DNA of 54,044 nt from Synechococcales cyanobacterium CRU_2_2 (GTDB taxonomy: Bacteria > Cyanobacteriota > Cyanobacteriia > PCC-9006 > JAAUQQ01), in assembly GCA_012034805.1 (NCBI GenBank), contig JAAUOP010000016.1:1-54044 (forward strand), written 5' to 3'. Within the stretch, counting starts at the first letter, position 1; every line of letters begins with the position of its first letter. Below are positions 36,036 through 44,367 of this stretch, one piece after another. The translations under genes and the position numbers were made by a program. The notes under the pieces were generated by a model, which worked only from the letters and a program-made list of their open reading frames with translations, ran no database searches and was not told the origin of the DNA.

Positions 36036-37820
36036 TTAATCCGAAGTGGATGAAGCTTGTGGAATCAGCTCATCGAGAATACGAAAACGGATGTGGTTAA
36101 TCGCCAAATCACCTAAGGACACATGATCCGGTTTGTCCAGCGCTTTGATTTTTTCAAAGCTGATGCCCTTACCAATCTCCATGTGATACCAAGACAACCC
36201 CATGAAAAAACGGTTGGGATAGGGGCCGCTATCAATTACATCGTCCACATTCGATTCCATCGGCAGCCAGCCCACTCCCGGCACATAGAACTCCAGCCAA
36301 ACATGATTAAAATCTGGCTCTAAAGGAAGGTTGCGAATTTCGGGATGGGGCGGACATTTGTAGCGGCCAATCGTACGGCAGGCAATGCCATTGAGCCGAG
36401 CTAAAGCTAACAGCAACCCCAGATATTCCCCGCAAGAACCAGTCCCGCGCGCTAGGGCGATATCCGGGGTGTCGATGTGCGTTTGGATGCTATAGGACAG
36501 GCGATCGTACACATAGTTACGAATTTTGAGCATTTTTCGCAGCACATTGGTCTCAGTACCAGCGGCCACCTTTGCGGCTTGGCGAATGATCGGGGTGTCC
36601 ATCGCCAGCTCATCGTCGTCTAACAAATAGCGCTGCTGCATCTTGGGTGATAGCGCCGGTGCATCTTCGACATCCGCCGGAGAGAGGTAATATTTGAGAC
36701 CATACATTTCAACGATCGCCCGCCACCCCAACAGCCCTCCCTGATGAGGCTGCAGCTGATCAAACTTAAACACCGCCACCCGCTGCCCCTCTTGTTCCTC
36801 GATCGCAAACGGATGGCCAATGGCCTCAACCTGACGCACCCGCTGGCGCAAGGTGTCGGACGGCAGTGCAATCCGCCATTCCAAACCGTTGAGCGCAACG
36901 GCTTCTAAGGGCAGGAGTTCTTCCACGTAGGATAGCTCGACCAAATACCCATTCGAAAGGCTGTAGTGTTCCTCCAGATTGCAATGGAGATTGAGCGGGT
37001 GGATGAAGGTGCGATCGCGAAAAGTCAGTTGATAGGGAAAATCTGAGTTGGGATCATCGCGCACATAGGGCTCTTCGTCGGCATAGGACACATAGCAAAT
37101 CGCATCGCAAATCGCCTCTTGAGAGCTTGTCGTTTGCTCATCTGCTGTCGGATAAAATGCGATCCCAGTGGGTGAAGCAAAGGGGGTGAGCGCACTAAAT
37201 TGGATCTCCCCCGTGGCCCGATCGAGGCAATAGACCGTTTGTTCGGTGCGATCGCACACCCACAACCCCGTCGCCGTCACCGTCAAATTTTCGCGCCCCA
37301 CACCGGGCTGGGCAAACCGTGTTACGAGCTTGCCCGTACTGCGCTCAAACACATGAATGTAGCCAGATTTTTGACAACTCACATACACCGTCGATTCCCA
37401 AACGGCAACACCATCCACCGGATAAGGGAGACGTGCAAAGCAGGCGGGCTCTTGATCCGGAGACAGCGGCCAACCACCGCAAAAAACCGCTTGGCCCTTG
37501 GCAAACCAAACGGTATTCCGCCAAATCGCCAAACCCACCGCCCCAATCCAGGCTTCAACGTGCCGCGAATTCAAAATCGTCGTGTTGTTGGTGCGAGGGT
37601 CAATCCGAACCAAATACCCCCGCACCTGATCCACCGCCAGCAAATCTGCTCCATCCACCGCCAACCCAGCCAACGCATACACCCCAATGGGCCGCAGCGT
37701 GTTGCAACGAGACTTGCAACGAAACTCGCGACCGAGCCCTACAGCATCGGGCAGCAGCGGCGACACCGGAGCAGCCTCGACGAGGCCCAAAGGACGCGGC
37801 GCTTTCTTTTTATTGCCCAT
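36036..37820 (-). CDS. Transglutaminase-like protein with N-terminal beta-propeller-like region
   Basis: About 594 residues. Residues 40-230 have repeats of 40-50 residues with VYALAGLAVDGADLLAVDQV, GVAVWESTVYVSCQKSGYIH and VTATGLWVCDRTEQTVYCLD, resembling blades of a propeller. The C-terminal third is a transglutaminase-like (TGc) domain: Cys in GTGSCGEYLGLLLALARLNG, His in EPDFNHVWLEFYVPGVGWLP and Asp in MESNVDD. This triad also serves proteases. There is no signal peptide, so it is probably cytoplasmic. ATG 37820 (MGNKKKAPR) is chosen. Function unknown. Confidence 0.85.
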   Translation of the reverse strand: MGNKKKAPRPLGLVEAAPVSPLLPDAVGLGREFRCKSRCNTLRPIGVYALAGLAVDGADLLAVDQVRGYLVRIDPRTNNTTILNSRHVEAWIGAVGLAIWRNTVWFAKGQAVFCGGWPLSPDQEPACFARLPYPVDGVAVWESTVYVSCQKSGYIHVFERSTGKLVTRFAQPGVGRENLTVTATGLWVCDRTEQTVYCLDRATGEIQFSALTPFASPTGIAFYPTADEQTTSSQEAICDAICYVSYADEEPYVRDDPNSDFPYQLTFRDRTFIHPLNLHCNLEEHYSLSNGYLVELSYVEELLPLEAVALNGLEWRIALPSDTLRQRVRQVEAIGHPFAIEEQEGQRVAVFKFDQLQPHQGGLLGWRAIVEMYGLKYYLSPADVEDAPALSPKMQQRYLLDDDELAMDTPIIRQAAKVAAGTETNVLRKMLKIRNYVYDRLSYSIQTHIDTPDIALARGTGSCGEYLGLLLALARLNGIACRTIGRYKCPPHPEIRNLPLEPDFNHVWLEFYVPGVGWLPMESNVDDVIDSGPYPNRFFMGLSWYHMEIGKGISFEKIKALDKPDHVSLGDLAINHIRFRILDELIPQASSTSD

Positions 37821-37904
37821 AGTGCTGTTCACCAGTCCCTCAGATCTCTATGATTTAAAGACGCACGACCCAGAAACGCCCGAGTGAAGGACACAACCTT
37901 AACA

Positions 37905-38138
37905 ATGAAAGTTGTTTACGACCCAGACAGAGACATTCTACAGATTTCTTTCGTGGAAAACTCAGTTGAAGAAACCACTCAGATCGCGCCGGGACTGATT
38001 TTGGATTATGACGAGGATGGCAACGTTGTGGGCATAGAACTGCGTAAGGCATCGCTAAAAGTGGATAGTCCCTATGCAATTTCCTACTTGGTGGGCGACG
38101 CAAATGTGCAAAAGCCTCAGCCAAAAGTCAAGGATTAG
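37905..38138 (+). CDS. DUF2283 family protein
   Basis: 77 residues matching the small DUF2283 family: MKVVYDPDRDILQISFVENS, then GLILDYDEDGNVVGIELRKA. The family is often encoded near toxin-antitoxin or mobile genes, but its role is not known. ATG 37905 is chosen; the frame upstream to 37884 is short and atypical. It lies divergent from the transglutaminase-like gene and convergent with the DUF4327 gene. Confidence 0.8.
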   Translation: MKVVYDPDRDILQISFVENSVEETTQIAPGLILDYDEDGNVVGIELRKASLKVDSPYAISYLVGDANVQKPQPKVKD

Positions 38139-38163
38139 CGAGCCAGACAATCGCGGGCTATCC

Positions 38164-38384
38164 CTAGTCGCTGCGCCAAGATTCTTTGCCCACGAGGTCA
38201 ATCACAAAGTCCCTCAGGAGATAATCGTTCTCTTCCAGAAGGCGTTCGATCTTGGGCCATTGGCGATCGCAAAATAACGACTCAGCTCATAGATTCGGTT
38301 CTGTCGCCCCACAGCCCCCCGCGAGATCAATGCACAAACCTCATCTTGAATATCGCAAATCGAATACTGTCGCAGTTGGGTCAT
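38164..38384 (-). CDS. DUF4327 family protein, one frameshift
   Basis: This gene is easily missed because its frame is broken. The first part reads MTQLRQYSICDIQDEVCALI, then GRQNRIYELSRYF. After the A4 run at 38271-38274 (T4 on the coding strand, next to GCGATCGCC), one added T gives RQWPKIERLLEENDYLLRDF, then VIDLVGKESWRSD and a stop. The whole, 73 residues, matches DUF4327, a small conserved cyanobacterial family of unknown function. Without correction the protein stops about 15 codons later in nonsense. It is the divergent neighbour of argZ. Confidence 0.85.
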
Positions 38385-38744
38385 GGCTAATCTCTCCGAG
38401 GAAAAGTCTGAAAAGAACTCGTCAACCCCTCACATTCGGTATTGTACAGTACAAATTTCTGGGGCTGCTACAATGTCAAAGCTACCTGACATAAAAATAA
38501 AATCTTACAAAGCCTTGTGAAAATTTCAGGGCGATGGGATTTCCAACTTCATTCTATTTGTACCCATCATTCACAGAAATCAGGGTTAGGTTAAAGGGGA
38601 GCTTACATCTGGTTCGATTCTGTAAAATTGCCTAAAAATATTGTTTTTTAATATAAAAAAATTCAGGCGAGATTGTATCTGTAAACTGGTGAAGCCCCAG
38701 CTTTGATTGGGCTTAGTATTTAGGTTAAATTTGTCAGGTTTAAT
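38385..38744. other. Intergenic region between DUF4327 and argZ
   Basis: About 360 bases, AT-rich toward argZ. It holds a perfect NtcA-type site (38439-38452). The long interval between that site and the argZ start (~290 bp) implies a long 5' UTR or a second promoter. No riboswitch motif was recognised. Confidence 0.5.
38439..38452 (+). promoter_or_regulatory. Candidate NtcA binding site upstream of argZ
   Basis: GTATTGTACAGTAC is an exact GTA-N8-TAC. A TACAAT (TAN3T) follows at 38469-38474, 16 bases after the site; about 22 is usual, so spacing is short. NtcA regulates nitrogen-metabolism genes, and argZ is a sensible target. Part of the site is the palindrome TTGTACAGTACAA. Confidence 0.5.
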
Positions 38745-40886
38745 ATGTCTGATTCAGTGCAGATCTTGATGTGTCCACCGCATCACTATGATGTAGATTA
38801 CGTAATTAATCCTTGGATGGAAGGCAATGTCCATCGCTCGTCACGGGAGCAGGCCCAGGAGCAGTGGAACAAGCTATATCAAGTGCTCAAGACCTACGCG
38901 ACGGTCACGCTCGTTGATCCCCAGATCGGCTGGCCCGATATGGTGTTCACCGCCAATGCGGGGTTGGTATTGGAAAATACTGTGGTTCTGAGTCGCTTTT
39001 TTCACACCGAGCGCCAAGGTGAGGAACCCCATTTTCAAGCCTGGTTTGAAGCCCAAGGCCACACGGTTCATACCTTGCCCAAAAGCTTGCCCTTTGAAGG
39101 GGCTGGAGATGCGCTTTTAGACCGGGCTGGGCAGTGGCTTTGGGCGGGCTATGGGTTTCGTTCAGAGCTGGATTCCCATCCCTATTTGGCAAAATGGCTG
39201 GGCGTAGAAGTTTTGTCTCTGCGGTTGGTCGATCAGCGGTTTTATCACTTAGACACTTGCTTTTGTCCCCTCACAGATGGATATCTTCTATACTACCCAC
39301 CCGCATTTGATACGTATTCAAACCATCTGATCGAGCTGAGGGTTCCGGTGGAAAAACGGATTCCCGTGGATGAGGTCGATGCGGTCAACTTTGCTTGCAA
39401 TAGCGTCAATGTCGATCGCGTCGTGATCATGAACCAGGCGAGCGCGGGCTTGAAGCGGGCGTTGGGCGATCGCGGCTTCACCATCGTCGAAACGCCCCTG
39501 GGCGAATTTCTCAAGGCGGGTGGGGCGGCCAAATGTCTGACGCTGCGCATGACTGAACCCCGGCGGGCTTCTCCCCAAGCCTCCACCGTCCAAAGCCGCA
39601 CGATTCATCTCGAAGGCCATTTGCTCGATTCGGGTCTGGTCAACCGAGCGCTTGATCTGATCGTCTCGGGGGGCGGCAGTTTTCAGGTGCTGAATTTTAA
39701 TTTGGGCGAACAGCGACAGGATCCTTCAGCAGCGGAGGTAAAGGTCTCGGCTCCGGACGCAGCCGTGATGGCCGACATCATGGGCCAGCTGATCGACTTG
39801 GGCGCGATGGCGGTCGCGGAGGAATCGGTTCCGGCCCAGTTGGCCGCCGTCACCCAGAGCGGGGTTGCACCAGACGATTTCTACGTCACGACGATTTATC
39901 CCACGGAAGTCCGCGTCGGGAATCAGTGGATCAAGGTGGTAGGGCAGCGGATGGATGGGGCGATCGCCATCACCCCAGGTTCCGACGGCGGCTCCGACAG
40001 CGACTCCAACGGCGGCTCCGACGGCGTCCCCGTTGCCCGCTGCCAGTTGCTGCGAGATCTCCAAGCTGGAGAATCGGTTGTGGTTGGCAGCGACGGGATT
40101 CGCACCCTGCGCAGCGCCCCCTCACTCAAGAAAAACAGCACCGAAGAATTTGGCTTCATGGGGGCGGGCGTTTCGAGTGAGCGCCGGGTGGAGCTCGTGG
40201 TCGAGCAAATTGCCTGGGATCTGCGGCGGATTCGCGATCGCGGCGGCAAGGTCGTGGTTACGGCTGGCCCCGTGGTGATTCATACCGGTGGCAGCGAGCA
40301 TCTGACGCGGCTGATTCGCGAGGGCTATGTACATGGACTATTGGGGGGGAATGCGATCGCTGTTCACGACATTGAACAATCCATGATGGGGACATCCTTG
40401 GGTGTCGATATGCAGCGAGGCACCTCGGTTCACGGCGGCCACCGCCACCACCTCAAAGCGATCAACACGATTCGCCGCTGCGGCAGCATCGCCCAGGCCG
40501 TCGAGCAGGGCATTCTCACCAGCGGTGTGATGTACGAATGTGTCAAAAACAAGGTGCCCTTTTCCCTTGCAGGCTCCATTCGCGATGACGGCCCCCTGCC
40601 TGACACGAAGATGGATCTGATTGAAGCCCAAGCGGACTACGCTCGGCTGATCGAAGGGGCAGATTTGATCTTGATGCTTTCGACCATGCTGCACTCGATT
40701 GGTGTGGGCAATATGACACCTGCTGGGGTAAAGATGGTTTGCGTGGATATCAATCCAGCGGTGGTGACCAAATTGAGCGATCGCGGCTCCGTCGAGTCCA
40801 TCGGCGTCGTCACCGACGTGGGCCTTTTCCTCAGTCTATTAGTGAAACAGCTGAGCAAACTCACGGGGCAGTACGCCCAGGTCTAG
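38745..40886 (+). CDS. argZ: Bifunctional arginine dihydrolase / ornithine cyclodeaminase (ArgZ/AgrE type)
   Basis: The N-terminal ~280 residues are a guanidine-modifying fold: ILMCPPHHYDVDYVINPWME, WPDMVFTANAGLVLENTVVL, FEGAGDALLDRAGQWLWAGY, His in FYHLDTCFCPL and the catalytic Cys in KAGGAAKCLTLRM. It converts arginine to ornithine, CO2 and ammonia. The C-terminal half is a LOR/SDH-type domain (TIGR00300), with VVVTAGPVVIHTGGSEHLTR and GNAIAVHDIEQSMMGTSLGV, which makes proline from ornithine. 713 residues; near residue 420 there is a Gly/Ser/Asp insert (GSDGGSDSDSNGGSD) made by a 12-bp tandem repeat, not usual in the family. ATG 38745 fits. Confidence 0.93.
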   Translation: MSDSVQILMCPPHHYDVDYVINPWMEGNVHRSSREQAQEQWNKLYQVLKTYATVTLVDPQIGWPDMVFTANAGLVLENTVVLSRFFHTERQGEEPHFQAWFEAQGHTVHTLPKSLPFEGAGDALLDRAGQWLWAGYGFRSELDSHPYLAKWLGVEVLSLRLVDQRFYHLDTCFCPLTDGYLLYYPPAFDTYSNHLIELRVPVEKRIPVDEVDAVNFACNSVNVDRVVIMNQASAGLKRALGDRGFTIVETPLGEFLKAGGAAKCLTLRMTEPRRASPQASTVQSRTIHLEGHLLDSGLVNRALDLIVSGGGSFQVLNFNLGEQRQDPSAAEVKVSAPDAAVMADIMGQLIDLGAMAVAEESVPAQLAAVTQSGVAPDDFYVTTIYPTEVRVGNQWIKVVGQRMDGAIAITPGSDGGSDSDSNGGSDGVPVARCQLLRDLQAGESVVVGSDGIRTLRSAPSLKKNSTEEFGFMGAGVSSERRVELVVEQIAWDLRRIRDRGGKVVVTAGPVVIHTGGSEHLTRLIREGYVHGLLGGNAIAVHDIEQSMMGTSLGVDMQRGTSVHGGHRHHLKAINTIRRCGSIAQAVEQGILTSGVMYECVKNKVPFSLAGSIRDDGPLPDTKMDLIEAQADYARLIEGADLILMLSTMLHSIGVGNMTPAGVKMVCVDINPAVVTKLSDRGSVESIGVVTDVGLFLSLLVKQLSKLTGQYAQV

Positions 40887-41006
40887 AAAGCCCCAGAAAC
40901 TTCTCCCAATACAAGGTTTTAGAATAGAGCTGGGAACGAGTCTGGGATAATGCCCCAGGGAGCGCTTGATCCCAGTTCTGATTCCAATCCCCAAAAAACA
41001 AAAACC

Positions 41007-41489
41007 ATGGCCTTTCGCAAAATCTTGGTCGCGCTCGATCGCTCAGAACACGCATCAGATCTCGTTGAGCAAGCCATCGACTTGGCCCACCGGGAAGACA
41101 GCGAACTCCATCTCATGAGCTGTTTGCAGTGGGCTCCTAGCTTTCAGCGAGAAAGCTTTGGTGGATTGGGTGCGGTTCCAGCCTTTGAGCTCCCAACCAT
41201 CGACATGGAAATGCTGCAAAGCGAGCTGCGCCGTCTCCAGGAAATGCTCGAAGGCTACCAAGCCCAGGCCCAGACCCTAGAAATCAAGACAACCATTGCC
41301 TATGACCTCGGGGATCCAGGGACATTGATTTGCACCCAGGCCAAGGACTGGGGCGCAGACCTCGTGCTTTTGGGGCGGCGGGGCCGCAGTGGCCTTTCAG
41401 AGTTGCTGATGGGCAGCGTCAGCAACTTCGTCTTGCACCATGCACCTTGCTCAGTCCTCGTGGTCCAGGGCCAGGTTCCGAACGTTTGA
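41007..41489 (+). CDS. Universal stress protein (UspA family)
   Basis: 160 residues, one Usp domain. FRKILVALDRSEHASDLVEQ is the conserved start; WGADLVLLGRRGRSGLSELL then MGSVSNFVLHHAPCSVLVV shows the G-2x-G-9x-G-S ATP-binding pattern, so it should bind ATP. ATG 41007 is chosen; upstream codons to 40950 lack Usp character. It follows argZ by 120 bp on the same strand. Role unknown beyond general stress response. Confidence 0.9.
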   Translation: MAFRKILVALDRSEHASDLVEQAIDLAHREDSELHLMSCLQWAPSFQRESFGGLGAVPAFELPTIDMEMLQSELRRLQEMLEGYQAQAQTLEIKTTIAYDLGDPGTLICTQAKDWGADLVLLGRRGRSGLSELLMGSVSNFVLHHAPCSVLVVQGQVPNV

Positions 41490-41571
41490 GCATACTCAGC
41501 TCCCAAAGGATCGGAGTATGCTTATCCAGATTACAAATTCAGACAAATCCAGCAGATTGCAGAAAGGGGAC

Positions 41572-41644
41572 GGAACCGGCGCGATTCGAACGCGCGGCCT
41601 ACCGCTTAGGAGGCGGTCGCTCTATCCGACTGAGCTACGATTCC
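41572..41644 (-). tRNA. tRNA-Arg (anticodon CCT)
   Basis: Read on the minus strand: acceptor stem GGAATCG pairs with CGGTTCC (one U-G). The D arm is GCTCAGTCGGATAGAGC. The anticodon stem ACCGC/GCGGT holds loop CTCCTAA, anticodon CCT at positions 34-36. The T arm has GTTCGAATC flanked by GCGCG/CGCGC. 73 bases, CCA not encoded. It decodes AGG. Confidence 0.95.
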
Positions 41645-41715
41645 AGATTCCTGGTTGGATTTTAGACGTCCCAGAGATTTATGCAATCCGCCAAAGTTCT
41701 GAATCGGGCCTAACT

Positions 41716-41786
41716 GCCGGCTCTGGGATGCATCTCAAGGCATCTGAGGGTCGGGGATACCGACCCCTACGAGGGCTTAGACATCA
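41716..41786. repeat. Dispersed repeat, copy 2 (palindromic core)
   Basis: GAGGGTCGGGGATACCGACC continuing with CCTACGA is identical to the core of copy 1 (13377-13450). Similar flanks are present. It overlaps the 3' end of the corrected pentapeptide-repeat frame. Confidence 0.7.
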
Positions 41787-42434
41787 TTTGGGTGGATTTT
41801 TTTGATGTTGTTAAATCCTCATTCCTTCGTTCCTGCAGCCTGCTACCCTGAAGCCTGGCCCCACGACAATTAGCCCCCTCAAAGCGTGTATCGGTCAGCT
41901 GTGCGCCAAAAAATCAGCCTGCCGTAGATCAGACCAACGTAAATCGGCACCTTGCAAATTTGCATGGCTGAAGTTGGCTTCGACAGCGTGGCACTGGGTG
42001 AGGTGGGCACCCAGGCAGCTCGCCCCACTGAAATTCGATCGATACAGCAGAGCACCAATCAGCACTCCACCGTTGACACTTGCTCCCACCAAAATGGCTT
42101 CGCCCAGACTGGCTTCGCGCAAATCGGCATCGCTGAGATTGGCACGGTTTAACCGGGCTCGATTGAGGATTGCGCCCCGCAGATTGGCTTGGTAGAGATT
42201 GGCAGCAATCAGGTTTGTCCCCAACAGGAGTGCGCCCTGAAGGTTGGCATGACGCAAATCCGCCGCCATGAGACTCATGCCCGACAAATTGACATGGCGC
42301 AGGTCGGCTCCCGCTAAATTGGCACCTACGAGAGAAAATTTATCTCGGTTGTCTGCGCCCAGCTCCGAAGGATCGCTTTCCCCGACCTGGGCCAAAACCC
42401 GATGCAGCAGTGACAGATGGTTTGGGTTTGCCAT
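41767..42434 (-). CDS. Pentapeptide-repeat protein, one frameshift
   Basis: After a 30-residue N-terminus (LSLLHRVLAQVGESDPSELG), the protein is a run of A(D/N)LxX pentapeptides: LVGANLAGADLRHVNLSGMS through ANLSDADLREASLGEAILVG, forming a right-handed square helix. The frame ends early at 41895, but one more A in the A6 run at 41908-41913 continues it as RQADFFGAQLTDTRFEGAN and CRGARLQGSRLQ. This adds two coils. The extended frame ends at 41767 inside a repeat, so the last ~25 residues are uncertain. Length 180-222 residues. Function unknown. Confidence 0.85.
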
Positions 42435-42436
42435 CG

Positions 42437-43075
42437 TTATTCCCTTTTGCCCTCGGCCATCGCGCGACCCGGCAAGTTTTCAATCGTCTCGGTCACCGCT
42501 GCTGCCGCCGCCAAAATGTCTCGCTCGGCCCCGCCCAAATACAACCGCCCAAAGCTCCCCACCGATGTCACGTGCAAAATGTTGATCAATGCGGCCTTCT
42601 CCGCCGCGTTTGCGGCTAGGGACGCGTAGGCTGCGGGCTGAACCTCAAACACATACAGGGTCTGACTTGCTGTAATCATCATCCCCCGACAGCTACGGTT
42701 GATCAGCTGGGCGTGGTGAGCGTCAATATTGCGGACGATTTGATTGGAAATAATGCGGGGCTTGAGGCTATCTCGCTGGGTTACGCCCAGGCTTTGCAAC
42801 ATCGCTTTGCCTGCCGCATGAACATCCCCTTGGCTGCTGGCATGAATTTCGAGCAGACCATACAAGCGCTCGACAAACAAAACACCGGGTCTGACCACCG
42901 CCGCTTTCATCGCCACATCCATGAGGCGGTTAATTTCCAGACCAGGTGAAATTTCTAGCCAGAGCGACGCGTCCCCTGGCAGGGGCATAAATCCTTGGGA
43001 GACCGTACCGACAAAGGCTGCATGCTGAGGCTGAAGACTGTCGATGTAGACGTAGCTGCGAAGTTCAACACCCAA
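42437..43075 (-). CDS. ccmP: Carboxysome shell protein CcmP (tandem BMC domain)
   Basis: 212 residues carrying two BMC folds, making the double-disc trimer that lets larger metabolites pass the beta-carboxysome shell. [20 protein letters not shown] is the conserved CcmP start, [20 protein letters not shown] and [20 protein letters not shown] follow, and [20 protein letters not shown] precedes the end. The start codon is TTG, fixed by this conserved N-terminus, and is the only choice in frame. A strong hairpin lies 12 bp before it. The gene is isolated from ccmKLMN, as in many cyanobacteria, and follows the pentapeptide gene by 2 bp in reverse order. Confidence 0.94.
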   Translation of the reverse strand: MGVELRSYVYIDSLQPQHAAFVGTVSQGFMPLPGDASLWLEISPGLEINRLMDVAMKAAVVRPGVLFVERLYGLLEIHASSQGDVHAAGKAMLQSLGVTQRDSLKPRIISNQIVRNIDAHHAQLINRSCRGMMITASQTLYVFEVQPAAYASLAANAAEKAALINILHVTSVGSFGRLYLGGAERDILAAAAAVTETIENLPGRAMAEGKRE

Positions 43076-43087
43076 GGCTTAATTCTC

Positions 43088-43138
43088 AAATCTGCGACGA
43101 TGGGGCGGCGATCGCGGCCCGTCCCATTGTCGCAGATT
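43088..43138 (-). terminator. Long hairpin between rplL and ccmP
   Basis: AAATCTGCGACGATGGG and CCCATTGTCGCAGATTT form a 17-bp stem with one G-T pair. The loop of ~17 bases contains GCGATCGC. It lies after rplL and 12 bp before the ccmP TTG start, so it may end the ribosomal operon or control ccmP read-through. Confidence 0.6.
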
Positions 43139-43158
43139 TTGGCCTGTCGCTGGTTTTG

Positions 43159-43255
43159 ACTAAAAGCTTTGACCCAAAAGCTCTGACTAAAAGCTTTGAC
43201 CCAAAAGCTTTGACTAAAAAGCTTTGACTAAAAAGCTTTGACGAAAGAACTTCGA
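43159..43255. repeat. Seven-unit 13-14-bp tandem array between rplL and ccmP
   Basis: Units of the form ACTAAAAGCTTTG / ACCCAAAAGCTTTG repeat about seven times, each with the palindrome AAAGCTTT; the last unit is degenerate. It lies between the rplL stop and the hairpin. Confidence 0.9.
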
Positions 43256-43361
43256 CAAAAAAATGGGGAGCGTATCAACCGACAGGAACGCAGATTCTAT
43301 GAGACCGCAATTGCCCCACAGAAACGACCCAACGCCCTGATCGCACTCCCCATTCACCCAA

Positions 43362-43742
43362 CTACTTGAGAGAAACCTTAGCGCCAGCCTCTTCAAGCTG
43401 CTTCTTGGCTTCCTCAGCGGCGTCCTTGGCGATCGCCTCTTTAACCGCGATCGGTGCAGACTCAACCATGGTCTTGGCTTCCTTAAGACCCAGACCGGTG
43501 ATGGTGCGAACCACCTTGAGCACAGCAATCTTCTTGTCAGCAGGAACTTCTTCCAACATGACGTTGAATTCGGTTTTCTCTTCGACTTCCTCAGCAGCAG
43601 CAGCAGCCGGAGCCGCCATCATCACGCCACCAGTGGCAGCGGCGCTGACGCCAAAGGTCTCTTCGATTTCCTTCACGAGCTCAGAAGCCTCGAGTAGGCT
43701 TAGGGTTTTGAGCTTTTCGACGATTTCAGATACAGCAGACAT
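43362..43742 (-). CDS. rplL: Ribosomal protein L7/L12
   Basis: 126 residues. The N-terminal dimerisation domain ([20 protein letters not shown]), an Ala-rich hinge and the C-terminal factor-binding domain ([37 protein letters not shown]) are all present. It forms the ribosome stalk that recruits GTPase factors, with L10. ATG 43742 is the family start; the frame upstream to 43817 is the intergenic repeat. It is the last gene of the secE-rplL group. Confidence 0.98.
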   Translation of the reverse strand: MSAVSEIVEKLKTLSLLEASELVKEIEETFGVSAAATGGVMMAAPAAAAAEEVEEKTEFNVMLEEVPADKKIAVLKVVRTITGLGLKEAKTMVESAPIAVKEAIAKDAAEEAKKQLEEAGAKVSLK

Positions 43743-43775
43743 GTCTGATTCTCCTGAAGTGGATGAATGTTCAAC

Positions 43776-43805
43776 GGTTTGAATGTGCAGAGTTTGAATG
43801 TGCAG
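43776..43805. repeat. 15-bp tandem duplication before rplL
   Basis: GGTTTGAATGTGCAG and AGTTTGAATGTGCAG are adjacent, 33 bp upstream of the rplL start, in the rplJ-rplL gap. A third degenerate copy (TCTTTGAACCAC) follows. Confidence 0.85.
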
Positions 43806-43839
43806 TCTTTGAACCACAAATTCACGCTAAAGATGGGGC

Positions 43840-44367
43840 TTAAGCCTCTTCTTTTTCGGACAAGGCCTTGATGGCGCGAGCCAGACCTGTGGGCACTTCG
43901 TTGATGCCGGTGGCCAGCTGAGTGGCAACGCCATTGATGGCACCTGCGATTTGCGCAATGAGTTCTTCCTTCGAAGGCAGATCGCCAATGGCTGTGATGT
44001 CCTTGGTGGTCATCACTTTGCCTTCGAAAACACCGCCACGCAGTTCGCTTTTCTTGGTGTCCTTTTGGAACTTCTGGTAGGCCTTAATCGCCCCCCCGAG
44101 ATCGTCCTTGACGAGCAAGAAGGCATTGCTACCTTTGAGCAGACTGGATAAACCAGCCCAGTTCTCATCGCCGTCGATCGCCTTCTGCATGAAGGTGTTC
44201 TTGGCAACTTTGCAAGTCGCACCGGATTCACGCAGGCGATTGCGCAATTCAGAAATATCAGCAACAGAGAGACCCTGGTAATCCATGACGATCGCCATTT
44301 GGGTGCCTTCGAGCTGACTCTTGAGTTCCGCGACCACGCCTTCTTTGTTTGATCTTGTTCTTCCCAT
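43840..44367 (-). CDS. rplJ: Ribosomal protein L10
   Basis: 175 residues. MGRTRSNKEGVVAELKSQLE, AIVMDYQGLSVADISELRNR and LRESGATCKVAKNTFMQKAI are the L10 core; the C-terminal helix (GVATQLATGINEVPTGLARA) binds the L7/L12 dimers. ATG 44367 is chosen, with GGAGGT eight bases upstream (minus strand), a strong ribosome binding site. In bacteria L10 represses its own operon by binding the leader, consistent with the long gap upstream here. Confidence 0.98.
   Translation of the reverse strand: MGRTRSNKEGVVAELKSQLEGTQMAIVMDYQGLSVADISELRNRLRESGATCKVAKNTFMQKAIDGDENWAGLSSLLKGSNAFLLVKDDLGGAIKAYQKFQKDTKKSELRGGVFEGKVMTTKDITAIGDLPSKEELIAQIAGAINGVATQLATGINEVPTGLARAIKALSEKEEA

Noticed and set aside
43159..43255. 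CRISPR array
   Set aside because: Units are 13-14 bp without unique spacers, and no cas genes are present. The same holds for all other tandem arrays here.
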